A stretch of DNA of 64,000 bases from Urechis unicinctus (lineage: Eukaryota; Annelida; Polychaeta; Xenopneusta; Urechidae): contig CM067356.1 in assembly GCA_034190875.2 (NCBI GenBank), positions 73,819,350 to 73,883,349 of the forward strand, read 5' to 3'. The notes below the pieces were generated by a model that ran no database searches, was not told the DNA's origin, and saw only the letters and a list, made by a program, of their open reading frames with translations. Made by a program: the position numbers and the translations under genes. This document shows, in pieces, positions 25,452-38,300 of this stretch (positions are counted from its first letter, which is position 1; each line of letters opens with the position of its first letter).

Positions 25452-25892
25452 ATGGCAGCATATATCAATAATGCTAAACGAGAACAAGAAGGTGATGCTT
25501 TTGATATCAATGACCTTTCAAAACTTCAATATTGCCTTTCATACAGAGCATCTGTATACAATCGTCTCAGTAACGTTATGATGCTCACAGAAATCCCTAC
25601 AGAGCGCGGGATATTGTTACATAGGTTTCATTCTTTACTGGAAAGAAAAATTAATAAACATCTATGTCTGATCGACAAAGAATTTGAGATGCGCCGCAAT
25701 GACAATGTTTACTCATTCATGCAATTTAAGGGGCGTTCTGAGACAGCAACGAACGCTGTCCGTTATACTATTTCCGAGGCAACGGCAGTCTTGTTTAAAC
25801 TGAAAAAATTCAATCGTGTCTTTCGGACTATGGATATTGAGTGTGAAATACTTGAATTTTATGCCACTTTGGCGCTATATCGAGATGGATGA
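25452..25892 (+). CDS. Unrecognised 146-aa ORF, possible gene or exon
   Basis: An ATG-started frame of 146 codons ending in TGA. Composition is protein-like: mixed charge, few low-complexity runs, and stretches such as ERGILLHRFHSLLERKINKH and ATAVLFKLKKFNRVFRTMD that suggest helices. There is no signal peptide, membrane segment or cysteine motif. I do not recognise a family. It stands alone, is not in a duplicated block that I could find, and has no obvious TATA box or polyadenylation signal adjacent. It could be a single-exon gene, an exon with unseen neighbours, or chance: a 146-codon frame is uncommon but possible in this much AT-rich DNA. Confidence 0.35.
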   Translation: MAAYINNAKREQEGDAFDINDLSKLQYCLSYRASVYNRLSNVMMLTEIPTERGILLHRFHSLLERKINKHLCLIDKEFEMRRNDNVYSFMQFKGRSETATNAVRYTISEATAVLFKLKKFNRVFRTMDIECEILEFYATLALYRDG

Positions 25893-26087
25893 TGCTAATT
25901 TCGATGCGTCCAATATATGTTACATATCCATTACTGAAAGCGAGTAGCCAAGTCATGTTGTTTTATGAGCAAGTGAGGGATGCATACATATAACATGACT
26001 ATCGCACGGTTATTGGTTTAATATACGACATCTGCATTGAGAAGATGTTGTCCTAGTGGACATGCAATGGCCGAATTTATGGAACAT

Positions 26088-26203
26088 GCATAAATGCATA
26101 CATACATGCATACATACCTACATACATACATACATACATACATACATACATACATACATACATACATACATACATACATACATACATACATACATACATA
26201 CAT

Positions 26204-26234
<31 letters not shown>

Positions 26235-26402
26235 TACATACATACATACATACATACATACATACATACATACATACATACATACATACATACATACATA
26301 CATACATACATACATACATACATACATACATACATACACACATACATATACATACATACATACATGCATACATACATACATAAATACAAACATACAAACA
26401 TA

Positions 26403-26468
<66 letters not shown>

Positions 26469-26469
26469 T
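26088..26469. repeat. Compound microsatellite (CATA)n-(GACA)n-(CATA)n-(TA)n
   Basis: About 300 bases of CATA tetramers are interrupted at about 26206-26233 by a clean block of GACA tetramers. They end in about 60 bases of TA. Six overlapping reading frames through it (Cys-Met-Tyr-Val or His-Thr-Tyr-Ile repeats) are artefacts of the 4-bp period. Confidence 0.97.
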
Positions 26470-26699
26470 ACGTTATAACATTACCTTATGCACTCTCTTG
26501 CCAATTCTCTTGCAATGTACATGTTTGTTGTCTGTCAACATATTAACATTTATTCGGAGCGTCATAAAGGCAGCTTATATCTTTTACAGCCATATTGGTG
26601 CACCAGCACACAAATATTGATATTCAAACAACGGGTGTTTTTTGTCAAGAGATGGTATGTTTTAAGATTGCATAGGTCGAATAATACTGATAGATTGCA

Positions 26700-29600
26700 T
26701 GCATTTGCATAAAAATACACACATATAGGTTCATACACAGACACGTTGCGCTTTATATGCGAACATATCAAATGCAACCATTCTAATCACGACATCCTTT
26801 TCTCTATTCTAATGGTGGGTTACAGAGAATCATAAACGCACAAAGCATGATAGGATTTACATACTATCCGCACAATATTGCTACACACTCTTTATTCAGT
26901 TAACAGCCCAAAAAACAATGGTTAGAATGTAGTGCCATAGTCTCGTGGTGAAAAGATATTTCATTTTGTATTTAACAATTGTTAGATATTGCAAAAACAG
27001 GCGATCGCACCATATTCTAATTGCCTGTATGCACATTTCATTGACTTCAATGCACTTTAACCTTCATTGGTATAACGCAAAACTACAGCACGCGGTCAAA
27101 ACATGGTGCTTACATGTTAAGAGCGGATTTTTTTTTCAGCTTATTGTACATTCCATCGTTTGCCATTTGCAGATGGGTACTTGCGAGCACATTCACTAAA
27201 GGGCAATACAAGCAGAGCAACGGATAGCTGAAAATCGAATTAAACGGGTGGGAATATACACAGATCTTCATATACAACACATTTGAAATCACGAATAAAG
27301 TTGGGCAATTTCTATGAATTAATATTACTCGCGGCTTTATCACTTCGTGAAGTATTGATGATAATGGATGCAACATTTAATATGGAACATGCAACATAAA
27401 TATGAAAAGCGGGTTGTTATCGCTCGAAACTGCACTAATAAACCCCATACCGCAATTTCCAATTCAACTTGGAAGCGCATAAATGCAAATTTTCCGGGTG
27501 CAAAGTAAACATATGAATACTTTTGGAGTAGCACACGACCCATTAGCAAATAAGAGCATTTGCGATTTAAATGAAGACCCTGTACTCAGTGACCGGCAAT
27601 ATTAACTTATTTACTGATAAACTGCAGTAATATAAAACTAAATTGTACATAAAATATTACCACTATCAATACCCCCATGTTGTTGTATTTGTGTTTTGCT
27701 GTATTCCGGTGTTTGCATGACTCTACCAGCCCCAATGGTACAAATATTGTTCACCAACTGTAAATAGAGAACCAGCTCTAGCCAACTATTGTTGACACAT
27801 ACTAGTTCAGCTAACTGAAAATACTTCTTATATACACAACTTAATGAATAGCTCGGTTTGGACGTGATGCCCAATTGGTGTCACTATGGCTTGCATCACA
27901 AGTGTAACAATATATATGCATCTGTATATCCTAGAACGGAGATATCAAAGTAGGAAAACCGTTACAAACGTAAATTACAATGAGAAAGGTTTTTATGCTC
28001 AGCATGCCATCTTAACAGTGTGGTTGGCGGGACTACGCAAGTCTTACCATAACGTTGCCAAAACGCAAAACATAGTTATAGATCGTGTCCATTAACTAAC
28101 AGCATTTTGGCCGGGCGATCGTTTGCTGTATGGATAGACAGCTACAGCCTACGTATCAATATACAAGCTCTGCACATCAAGTGCTTTTCAGCAATTGCCG
28201 AGATTTGTTTAATACTGATGACTTAACTCAATATACTCAAACAATCCTGAAACATTATCCTTAATGTTTGTTAACGGTTGTACCTTGCGGTAAACTTGTT
28301 TACGTCGGTTTGCATGCATATGTACATTGTGTTACTCGTGTCACAACGACTGCCACATACACAGACTGCCAGCATTTAAGTAAAGTAATAACATGTGGAC
28401 CATAATCCATATATATTCTCTTTGTGCATGAAGCAATATAAAGCCACATCATCGATGGTCAATATGACAGCTAAGTCGTAAGGCAGCGTGTTGGATAAAA
28501 AATAATCCCTGATACGTCATGAAATCATTACAGGCTGCGCCAATCAGACAATCTCCTTAACTAATGTTGTTCGTTCTGCGTTTACCTTGCGCTGCATCAT
28601 TATCGACTTATCTACAGTGATATTTTACTGCCCCTACCACAGAAGTATAGAGGCGTAAGGAGAGCTTTGCTGTGCCCATCGATTGCATAACGATTTGCAA
28701 AAGCTACGGATGAACGCAAGTCACATTTCTTTGGCTTATAAAGCAGTGCTGGAATGTAATTGTCGAGTTTATAACAGCAATTGTATCAGATATTTATATT
28801 TAACACTGAAGTCAGCCTCAGTACGGATGTTAAAATGTAATGGATATGTGGTAATTAGTACATAGTGAATGATCTAAGGCGTCCAAATTTAAAATGTGCA
28901 GGTGCAGATGATTACCGTATAGATATGTTATATTGAATATCGAATGATACATATTGACATGGGTATTATACGTTTATATATTTCAACTTATCTACACAGA
29001 AGATGTCAATCATGCATGCATATAAACTTACTTAAATTAATTTTCAATGCAAAATGACTGACTCAATGCGAGCGAAATATGCTGTTGATAAACTGTTACG
29101 ATAATCTTGAACAAAGATGCGGGATAACTCTCAGCGAGTGACATTGTTTTACGCATTTCTAGTTTAGAGAGCCCACGCCCAAGGATGTGGTCACACTCAC
29201 TCACTAATTATGCATACAAAAGAGACACTCGAGTATACCAGTATATTAACGAAAACTGACATTTCTTGAAGCTTATTATAGTATCTCTGTCGGAAATTCA
29301 CTTTCGGTGAAGGTTACTGATAATTATGCGACTGCAAGTCATATTTATAACAAGTGATAGATCGCATCACATTGCAGGAAAACTCACCAGTGTGCCAACT
29401 CATGACTTTCTGGTTTGTGATAGCTACCCTAAGACGAACCTTTCACTTTGTTTGCAGCACAAGTATTGAAAAACAGTAAAATCACAAACAAAAAGCTTCA
29501 CTAGAAGCACTATAGAGAATTTTGCGTTATTGATCATGATAACATGGTGGGGGAATATTCAATCCATAATAGAGTGTTCTACCAAATGTTTACCCACAGG

Positions 29601-32250
29601 CTTCCATATATTACATTTGAATGCGTTTTACAGCGGAGGGTTTTCAATTAAGCAAGGTAACTCTGAATCAATCAAAAGGTGGCAGCAGGTTCCTCTTCGT
29701 TGTCTTCATCGCATTCGCTAGGAACAGAAATGCGAAGTTTTAAGAGTATTCACATATGTTTTATTTTTTACCATCTCCAAGAGCCGTTTAAATAAGGCAC
29801 ATTTATTGGTACCGGTCAAGGGTAGATGTTAGGTAGTAATACTTTGTCATTCAGCGATAGTGTGATTAACATAGTTATGCTAACGACATCAATTTGCTGA
29901 TGCAATGAACCACCTCATTTACGTAGCGTGTGGTGATGCAGGGACGACGGTCTTCTTATCATGTGAACGGGAAAGACAGGGCAAAGTATATTACTCAATT
30001 TACCACTAGAAGCAGCTGAGGAGCAATGTACAAAGTAGGTTGTTGGCATTATCAAGGACTGAGGAAACGGAGTAATCATCTGAGGGTCATAAAAGTGACT
30101 TACCTTATGTCCCCGTTGGACTGCTGACTTATCGTTCGGCTGTCCTGATGCTAACCACATTGAACTCTCTCAGTGCGCTTGTTGGCGGCAACATATTCGA
30201 ATACTAATTGACTACTCACTCCTTGCTTTTCAGATGACCAGGACCGACGAATCCAACAAAATACAAATACAATATTGTTGTCACTAAGGTGATTTGTTGT
30301 AAGATTTTCTTGTCAGCAAGAAATGGCACACTTTACGGTTAAAATATAGACTATTGATTTCCAGGACTTATATAACCTAGAGGTACGTCATGGTTAGTTA
30401 CTGACTCTTTGTCTCTGAATCTATTATCGTAAGAAGGCTCATCAAAGGCGTTTACAATGAGGCTCAATAAGGAGAATAATCGTCCTGGCCATAAGACTAC
30501 GTCAATATTTATCTGCCACATTTAACCATAGCAAATAACATCGCACATAACATGTAAGCCACAGGTACCCTGCATGACATACCATTGGAGTCGATTTATG
30601 ACTGTTTCTATGTCTGAGTGACATCAATATATCATACAATTGTCAACGACAACGTGAAGTCGATTGTTAAAATAGGGCAAACCTCTTGCTCATCACGTAA
30701 TATTTATGTACCATCGTCGTTTATATCAAGACCAAACGGAATCATTCGAACAGCACATCGCTTGTATATATCGAATGTATTTCACAAGGTTTTCCTTCAT
30801 GTAGATGTCTTTAATGCACGTAAATAATAACAAGCGCCGTATTCAAAATAGTTGATTAAGGACATTTAGGTGTGCGATTCAGTTGCCTGTTTGGATTTTA
30901 ATGCTCTTAACACAATGATGCTTCCATACATGATTACATGATGATAGACACAACCTCGCACATATATGAACAAGGGAAAATAACTGCCGCTAAGTACGTT
31001 TTACCACATCGAGCTATTTATCTGTGCGCTTATTTACGTCAAGTGATATGTACAGCACAAAAGAACATTTCGCTATTATTTTACAGCGTTTTCTGAACAG
31101 AATTTAATATAATCCCCATGCACGCCTGCCCACTACTGGCGGGACAATCTACAATCAGCTGGTATTGATTGACCGATATAAAGCTCTTTGATAACCATGT
31201 TAGGTTTTGTACACTGAGAGGTCTACTCTATTATACCGTACCGCGAAAATATCGTGTTTAATCACGCAATTCTATATCAAGCGAAAATATCCGTAGGAAC
31301 ACAAAGACGAATTGTATGAGCAAATTGTTAACAAAACGGTATCCATTATTTGATATAGCTATGATTTGATGTAATACAGAATGCTAGTTATCAAAACATT
31401 CAAGTAACAAATATGATTACATGACCGACACCTGCAGTGATTGCAATTGATTGATGTAATACTAATAATGTTGTTATAGCAATGGCAATGTAAGTGAAGC
31501 AAGGCTGTATATATTGCGACAAATATCAAATATTCAGGATGTCCATGCAACATTTGTTCACGATGAGACCATGCACTTAAAAGCTTCAACATGACCAATA
31601 TTCAATAGATATCATGCTAGGTTATTCTGACATATTTATGATGCAACGGCAGCTTCGTCTTTTTTAACCAATCCCTTTATTCTCTCAATTCATGCTATTT
31701 TCGGTTTACATTCGTCTGATAGGCATAATACATTTGGTAGCATTCACCTTGGAGATCGCACATGTTGTGCTGTTAAGACAGATATCCTCTATGGGAAGCT
31801 CGGGAAGTCGGTATGTTACCACCCAACTTCGGGCTTACAGGGATAGTGATATATTATTCACAAGAAAGAAAAATACAGCCATGTTAAACTATCAAGACAG
31901 GGCGAAATGTCCTCTTCAGCTGGGCTGCCCAATTTAAAAAGCGTGTTGTCTGCATTATTGATTAAGGTGCAAATGGGATACAAGCCTGGAAGTCATAAAC
32001 CTGTCATGACGTATGACCCCAACACTCATTTGCACTTTCATTTGTTCATATGATACTAGGCTGAGTTTGCTAGTGATCGATTTCAGTGGATGATTGAATG
32101 CAATATATAGGATTTGGTTGCAATGCTTCGTCAACAGTTCCGCCTTAATGCTATACATGTTGCTCACCACCTCTGCCTCGCCATCCCATGGTAAACTTGT
32201 CGTTTCTGCGATTGTTGTGCTAATTGATTTAATAAGCCTATTCAATAAAC
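26700..32250. repeat. Large duplicated region, copy 1
   Basis: Colinear in direct orientation with 58200-61440. Matching landmarks are GGATGCAACATTTAAT (27366) with GGATGCAACATTAAAT (58883); AATAAACCCCATA (27437 / 58949); ACTAATGTTGTTCGTTCT (28559 / 60057); AAGGAGAGCTT.. TGTGCCCATCGAT (28658 / 60159); CATTATCAA.GAC.GAGGAAA (30048 / 60517); and CTATCAAGACAG, TGTCTGCATTAT, TTCCGCCTTAATG (31888-32150 / 61136-61410). Copy 1 is about 2.3 kb longer, so large indels separate them. No ORF is shared intact between copies. Confidence 0.7.
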
Positions 32251-32439
32251 TCTTAGCAATCAAACGTTACATTGATATTAACATATTAATCATTATCATT
32301 TATTTGCTATTTATTGTATAGCGATCGTGATGCTACAACAAGCTGATAACAGATGATGTGTAAGAATAGTTCTATGCATCGATTGGAACGTATTACCTCA
32401 AGTTTTATTATCAAATAATATTATACCCATTTCAAAGCA

Positions 32440-32660
32440 AATGCTTTACCTGCTAGGCAGCTGCTATCAATGTGTGTCTCAAACAACAAAAAGTAGAGCA
32501 CGCGACTTTGCGTGCTGCTTAAGGCAACAGGTGTAAGAGACAAACTATAATTACCTATATGCTTGACAGAGCAAACAAATATACTCATTGCATTCAATAT
32601 GGCGTGCTGACAACATTGCTTTGTTTGCTAATTATGGATTTGTTTTGGAGTTGTCTGTTG
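32440..32660. repeat. Duplicated non-coding segment
   Basis: Text around GCTGCTTAAGGCAACAGG, AATTACCTATATGC, GACAGA and TTCAATATGGCGT recurs, diverged, at about 52690-52830 in the same order. A weaker relation to 12790-12900 (GCACGC..GTGC and TGTGCTGACAA) suggests the same ancestral block. Confidence 0.5.
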
Positions 32661-33406
32661 GGCATGTCATGCTAAGTAACTAATCTAAATTTACGTTAAT
32701 CCACTGGTGAATCTGTAATGAATGGTTACATTGAATCAGGAAGTAACTTGACACAGAGATGCAACCTGAATACTGAAAACTGAATATTATTTATATAAAT
32801 TGCTTTAAACCAGCCATTGTTTTAGCGCCTGTTCATGTGTAAAGATCTGTATCTCCAAGGCATCGACTATGGCGAACCATTCACTTCAGTTTGAACGGGT
32901 GGATAAGCAAATAACTAATATGGCAAAATATATGTGCGATACATTCATTAGCAAGGCTGGAAGAGGAAAAAAATACATCGTTCCCGTTATTTCGTTCACA
33001 TAATATCAGCGGTGGTATGATAAATAGTTGCCATTCTAGGGTCTTTGAAATATAGCTTATTGGATATATATAAATTTCAATATATGCCAAGAATAATCAC
33101 AAGCAAAATGTATTGGGATAAACGAAATTCTCTGCGGTGCCAGTGATCACCATTCCTTCTGATAACTCGTATCATTGGTAGCTGCCATATAGGTGTCAAT
33201 GTTTTAACCACGTATCAACGACGAAAATATTAAGCACCAGAAGTGAATAACTATAGTACAATTCTTTACAAATGTTGAGATGCCAAAGTTACGGAAAATG
33301 ATAATAGTACACATTGATGATTTTGTACAAAGCGCTTCTAAATCAAACATTTATAATGTCTGAGAACGCATTATATTTGCATCAATATTACTAACGAGAT
33401 AAAGCA
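32661..33406. other. Non-coding stretch before the gap
   Basis: AT-rich sequence with no convincing ORF or repeat. Confidence 0.3.
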
Positions 33407-33506
33407 NNNNNNNNNNNNNNNNNNNNNNNNNNNNNNNNNNNNNNNNNNNNNNNNNNNNNNNNNNNNNNNNNNNNNNNNNNNNNNNNNNNNNNNNNNNNNN
33501 NNNNNN
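33407..33506. other. Assembly gap (100 Ns)
   Basis: Exactly 100 N characters, which is the conventional placeholder length for a gap of unknown size. Sequence on the two sides should not be assumed contiguous. Confidence 0.99.
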
Positions 33507-33987
33507 GATTCAGCAGTAGATAATAGCAATTTCGAGAAGCTGCCTTACACAAATGAGCTGGAGATGAGGATTGATGAGCCCTACAATTTAATGCATGGTA
33601 CCAGCACTGTATTTACAATTGTCTGACGGCCAAGCGTTCACGATAAGCCTTAACTTGCACCAATACACCTTGGTATGGCTGATGGATATGGTATCAGCAA
33701 CTGTTATGATAAACCATTAATTGCTTTCTGACAGGCACAAAGCTAACGTTTACAACGAATCTTGCTCAACTAATGTATTGATATGTAATTGAAAGCAGAA
33801 AACATGTGGTCTGATTTGTTCTGTCTCTCACTCAGGTAGGCGCAACTTGTCTCTTGTCATTGGGGCCCGAGGCACAGTTGCCGATATAACATTATGTCCG
33901 TTCCTGTTAAGTTGTAACTCGAAGGTAATAAATGGCTGGGTATGCTCAGTATGTGTCAAGACCCATGACACTACCAGGTTTGACTAA
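33507..33987 (+). CDS. Possible 3' end of a spliced gene, 5' part lost in the gap
   Basis: The first 30 codons after the gap are open and protein-like (FEKLPYTNELEMRIDEPYNL). They can end at a donor CATG|GTACCA (33598). An acceptor CTGTCTCTCACTCAG ends at 33835, and the 49 codons after it are open (RRNLSLVIGARGTVADITL and onward) to a TAA at 33985-33987. The two pieces are phase-compatible: one base plus two make a Gly codon. The intron would be 238 bp. Without splicing the first frame ends at 33624. I do not recognise the family. 'LVIGARGTV' faintly recalls a segment near the C terminus of some non-LTR retrotransposon proteins, so a mobile-element origin is possible. Exon status is inference. 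Confidence 0.3.
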
Positions 33988-34861
33988 GGTGGTGCTTGAA
34001 TTTTTACTTTTTGTTTCGTGGTGTTGTTTTATTAACAAATATTGAAATTATTGGCACATTGCCACCACACCAGTATCATTGATGTAATGTTCAGCTTGTG
34101 TCTTACTTGTTCTAGAGTTTGAGCTCATGACACGTATTCACGCACTGAGTTATCAGCGTATGCATGGATTTCGGGCTTTGTCACATATGTAGCGCAGCAC
34201 AATCAGTTTATTGTTAACAAGATGTCAATAACGGTGAGTAAGATATCCACCCTGACCGAAATGTGTGGAAATATTATTGGTATATTTGCTATCTATAAAT
34301 GTACATATTGATGTTGTTATCGACTTCTTATACAAATCAGTCTGGCTTCCATTTATTCCTGGCTATGTTTTAGGATGGAAGCATCACCTCATAAGCGACA
34401 TCCCGACAATGGTTACAGCCGACGCCATTGCAATTATACCTACATGTTGCGCAATTATCATTCGTGAATAAAAGAAGCGCTCAGGAATATCAAAATATAT
34501 AGATAAGTAAGTCTAGATTGATAGATATAAAGAGAGAGAGGTAGTTATAGAAAGACAGAAGTAGATAGATAAATAGATAGATAAATTGATAAAATATTGC
34601 GGGACTAGACCATATATATAAAAAAGAGTTTAAAGTTCTCCAGCCGAATGTCCGCCCAGATACTTAGCAAGTATATGCCATTAATACGTCCTAAGGGTCA
34701 TATATGAGAACTTAAGTGAAACATTAGCAGCCTTCCACAAGCAAGGGGAAGCTGCAAGTGTGTTTAATGTGTTAATTTGTATAAATCACAGCATAAACTA
34801 TAAACTGTAAATGTTTCTGAGCGTAGAGCCCGAGACAGAATACATAATGAATATTAAAGCA
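33988..34861. other. Non-coding stretch with degenerate GATA repeat
   Basis: 34500-34605 is a loose GATA/TAGA tract (AGATAGATAAATAGATAGAT) with an AGAGAGAGAG core. Otherwise nothing is recognised up to the retrotransposon's target duplication. Confidence 0.5.
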
Positions 34862-34866
34862 GTGAG
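34862..34866. repeat. Target site duplication, 5' copy
   Basis: GTGAG immediately before the TG of the 5' LTR. The same five bases follow the CA of the 3' LTR at 39807-39811. Confidence 0.95.
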
Positions 34867-35015
34867 TGTTGCATTATGAATCCCTCACTAAAAATCATAA
34901 CGTCCACTTCATGTATTGGATGGTGGTTAAGAATAAAGACAGTTCTGTTCCGGTCTACACGGTGTCGTCCTCGTGTGTGTGTTTCTCAATATAGTTATTT
35001 GGACATAACATAACA
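34867..35015 (+). repeat. 5' LTR (149 bp)
   Basis: Starts TGTTGCATTATGAATCCC and ends GGACATAACATAACA, with the canonical TG...CA ends. It is identical to the 3' LTR except T at 34881 against G at 39672. It contains AATAAA at 34932-34937, a likely polyadenylation signal, and no clear TATA box. At 149 bp it is short for Gypsy. Confidence 0.97.
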
Positions 35016-35032
35016 TGGTGGCAGCAAGTGAG
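35016..35032 (+). other. Primer binding site
   Basis: TGGTGGCAGCAAGTGAG begins directly after the 5' LTR. The leading TGG is complementary to a tRNA CCA end. I could not assign the tRNA. Confidence 0.8.
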
Positions 35033-35356
35033 ATCTAAAACGACCCATAGTGATTAAAAACAGTGTTTTTATCTTCCGCTAGTCAGCAGTGGAAACGACT
35101 GTCGTCTTGAGGTCAGTGACACCGGATTTCAGTGAACCGAGCAATTCACCTCCTCAACGACCCCGCTCAAACGCACATGGTCGGCGACGGATTGTGTGAC
35201 TGTGGTGTTGGAATGTCGAGCAACAAAACGAGCGCAAGTGCAAATCGCAAGTAAGCTTCTACATGTGACAATATCAGGTCTAGTGATCGTGTTGGACGTT
35301 GTGGTAAATAATTGCATCGCGTCAGTGACAGTGTGCAGTTTATCGCCCGCCAAATC

Positions 35357-38300
35357 ATGTCGGAATCAAACCCAGCAGCAAGCGTGCAGTACGTGCACTC
35401 AAACGATCTAGCCGGTATCAAGTTGCCCTCATTCAACTGGGACAGTGACGATTTGCCTCATCAGTTTCGCTCATTCAAGCGTTATTGTGAACTGTTGTTG
35501 TCGACTCCTACGTACAGTAACAAAACAGGTCACGAAATTGTTAACTACATCCTACTTTGGTTGGGACCCAATGCTTTAGAAGTCTACGACAACTGGTCTC
35601 ATCTGACAGTAGAGCAGAAGAAAACGCCAGAGTCAGTGTGGCAGGCATTCCAAGACTATTTTGAGCCCAAGGCTAACTATAGACTTGCCCGTTTTCAATT
35701 TCGCGACATTCGTCAACAGTCAGCTGAGCCCATTGACACCTTTACAACTCGTCTTAAGGTGCAAGCACGGAAGTGTAAATTCGAGGCTGCTCTCGAGGAC
35801 ATGCTGATCGACCAAATCATTATTGGCACTGTGCACAACCCCGTTCGTAAAAAGCTACTAGACCACGATCCCGAGAAGTTGACACTTGACAAAGTTCTTG
35901 ACTGTGCTCGAACATACGAGGCCACACAACAACAACTCAATCAGTTTGGGCAGGCTACGAAGGTGGATAGCATCCATCAAAAGCGAAACAACCAAAGGAA
36001 AGGACCGATGCCACATGCTGAATCGACCTCAAGGAACACATGCCACTTTTGTGGTGGGACTAGACACCGTCGGGAGGAATGTCCCGCTCGCGACCAGAAA
36101 TGCAATAAATGCTTAAAAGTTGGTCATTGGGGAAAAGTTTGTCGCAGTACTGCTGCACACAGTTCTACGCAAGGACATCGCAGTGGCTCAATAAAGTACA
36201 GTACTTCAAAGTATAACAAACAGAAGCAGAAGCCTGATGTACACTCTGTTTGTGTTGAGAATCAGGATGAACCTCAGTTTGAACAGTGCACATTCGACAC
36301 TCTCTCCATTTCAACAGTAAGCCGGGACAAAGCATTTGCAATCTTGCGCATTGAGGCATACCCCAACAAGAAGACAAATCTACGAGGTAAAGTGGATACA
36401 GGTGCTCAAGGGAATATCCTGCCTCTGCGAACGTTCCGCAATATATACCCGTCGCATGTAAATGAAGATGGACTGCCAACAACCTTAGTTAAAAGTGACG
36501 CCAAACTCACTGCATACAATGGCACTCCGATTCGTCAGTACGGTACACTTACCATCCCGTGTCGTTACGCGGACAGCCAGTGGCAAGCAACAAAATTTTA
36601 TGTAACTGACACACCAGGTCCTGTAATTTTTGGATTGGAAACTTGCGAAGCTCTCAGTCTGGTGACCATGAACTGTACCATATCTCTCCAGACTGACACT
36701 GCAAACCTTGGAAAGCTGAGTGACGTCAAGTCCATGTACCCTGACCGATTCACAGGCTTGGGTAAATTCAAAGGAGAGCATTCACTAATCCTCAAGGAGG
36801 ATGCTTGTCCTGTAATCCATGCGCCAAGAAGAGCTCCAATCCAGCTCCAATCTCAAATCCGCTCTGAGCTTGACAGAATGCTGGACCTAGATGTCATCCG
36901 CCCAGTGAGTGAACCTACAGACTGGGTCTCGAGCATAACATATGTTCAAAAACCAAACGGGTCTCTCCGCATTTGTTTGGATCCGAAAGACATCAATAAG
37001 GCGCTAAAGAGGGGTCAGCACCGCACCCCCACATTTGAAGAGGTCACACACAGACTCAAGGGCGCCAAAGTGTTTAGCAAACTGGATGCCAAGTCCGGCT
37101 ATTGGAGCGTGCAGTTAGATGATGCCAGTCAACACCTCACTACGTTCAACAGTCCATTTGGAAGGTTCTGTTTCCAAAGGCTCCCATTTGGCTTGAAAAC
37201 TAGCCAAGACGTCTTCCAAAAGGCAATGGATCAGATACTCGATGGACTGCCTGGCGTCATATCCATTGCAGATGACATCACTGTGTTCGGTGTTGACCAA
37301 GCTGATCACAACCGCAATCTCCATCAGTTGATGGAACGTGCTCGCAAATGTGGTCTTGTCTTCAATGCAGAGAAATGTAAAATCAACCAAGACGAAGTAT
37401 GCTTCTTCGGCAACATCTACGGGGAGTCAGGGGTCAAGCCTGATCCAAGCAAAGTGCAGGCTATCATCGACCTGAAGCCCCCAGCAAACGTCTCAGAACT
37501 CCAGTCATTCCTTGGAATGGTCACATACCTTGCTCCGTATATCCCTAAGCTGAGTAACGTTACAGGACCATTGAGACAGCTACTACAGAAGGACTCTGAA
37601 TTCCAGTGGCATCCAGAGCATCAAGCAGTTTTCAGCCAACTCAAACAGCTCATTAGTAGAGCTGGATTGCTCTCATACTTTGATCCAACCAAGCCAGCTG
37701 TATTGCAAGTTGATGCGAGTCAAGAAGCCCTCGGCGCCGCACTCATTCAAGATGGTCACCCAATCTCGTTTGCCTCAAAAAGTTTGTCTGACACCGAAAA
37801 GCGGTACGCAAACATAGAAAGAGAGCTACTTGCATGTGTATTTGGAGCAGAACGCTTTCACACATATTTGTACGGCAAACCATTTACCATCGAGTCAGAT
37901 CACCGTCCACTGGAGATGATCTCAGCCAAAGCACTCACATCTGCCCCAGCCCGTCTGCAGCGTATGCTGTTGAGGTTGCAACGCTATGACTACGAGATAA
38001 AATACAGACCTGGCAAAGAGATGATTCTAGCGGACAGCCTTTCTCGACTCCCAAAGTCTAGTGCTGATGAGCACATTGAACTGAATATTAAGATATGCTT
38101 TGTTCAATTCAGCAACAGACGACTCGATGAGCTTCGTGAAGCAATAACAAATGACGAGACACTCAATCGCCTGTCAAAATACATTATCCAAGGATTTCCC
38201 GGACGCCAAAGAGACGTCCACCACAGCATTCATCCTTATTGGCCTTTCCGAGACGAACTAAGCATTGAAAATGGTCTCATTCTGAAGGGAAGTCAACTGC

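Noticed and set aside
26088..26469. CRISPR-like regular array
   Set aside because: A simple tetranucleotide microsatellite with no spacers, in a eukaryotic context.
26018..26546. Long open frames on both strands through the CATA array
   Set aside because: They exist only because a 4-bp repeat has no stops in several frames. The peptides are pure periodic repeats.
35312..35356. Earlier start for Gag-Pol
   Set aside because: The first codon of the open frame is TTG, not ATG. The first in-frame ATG is at 35357.
35129..37390. Minus-strand and alternate-frame ORFs over the retrotransposon
   Set aside because: Shadows of the Gag-Pol frame or its leader, with no motifs of their own.
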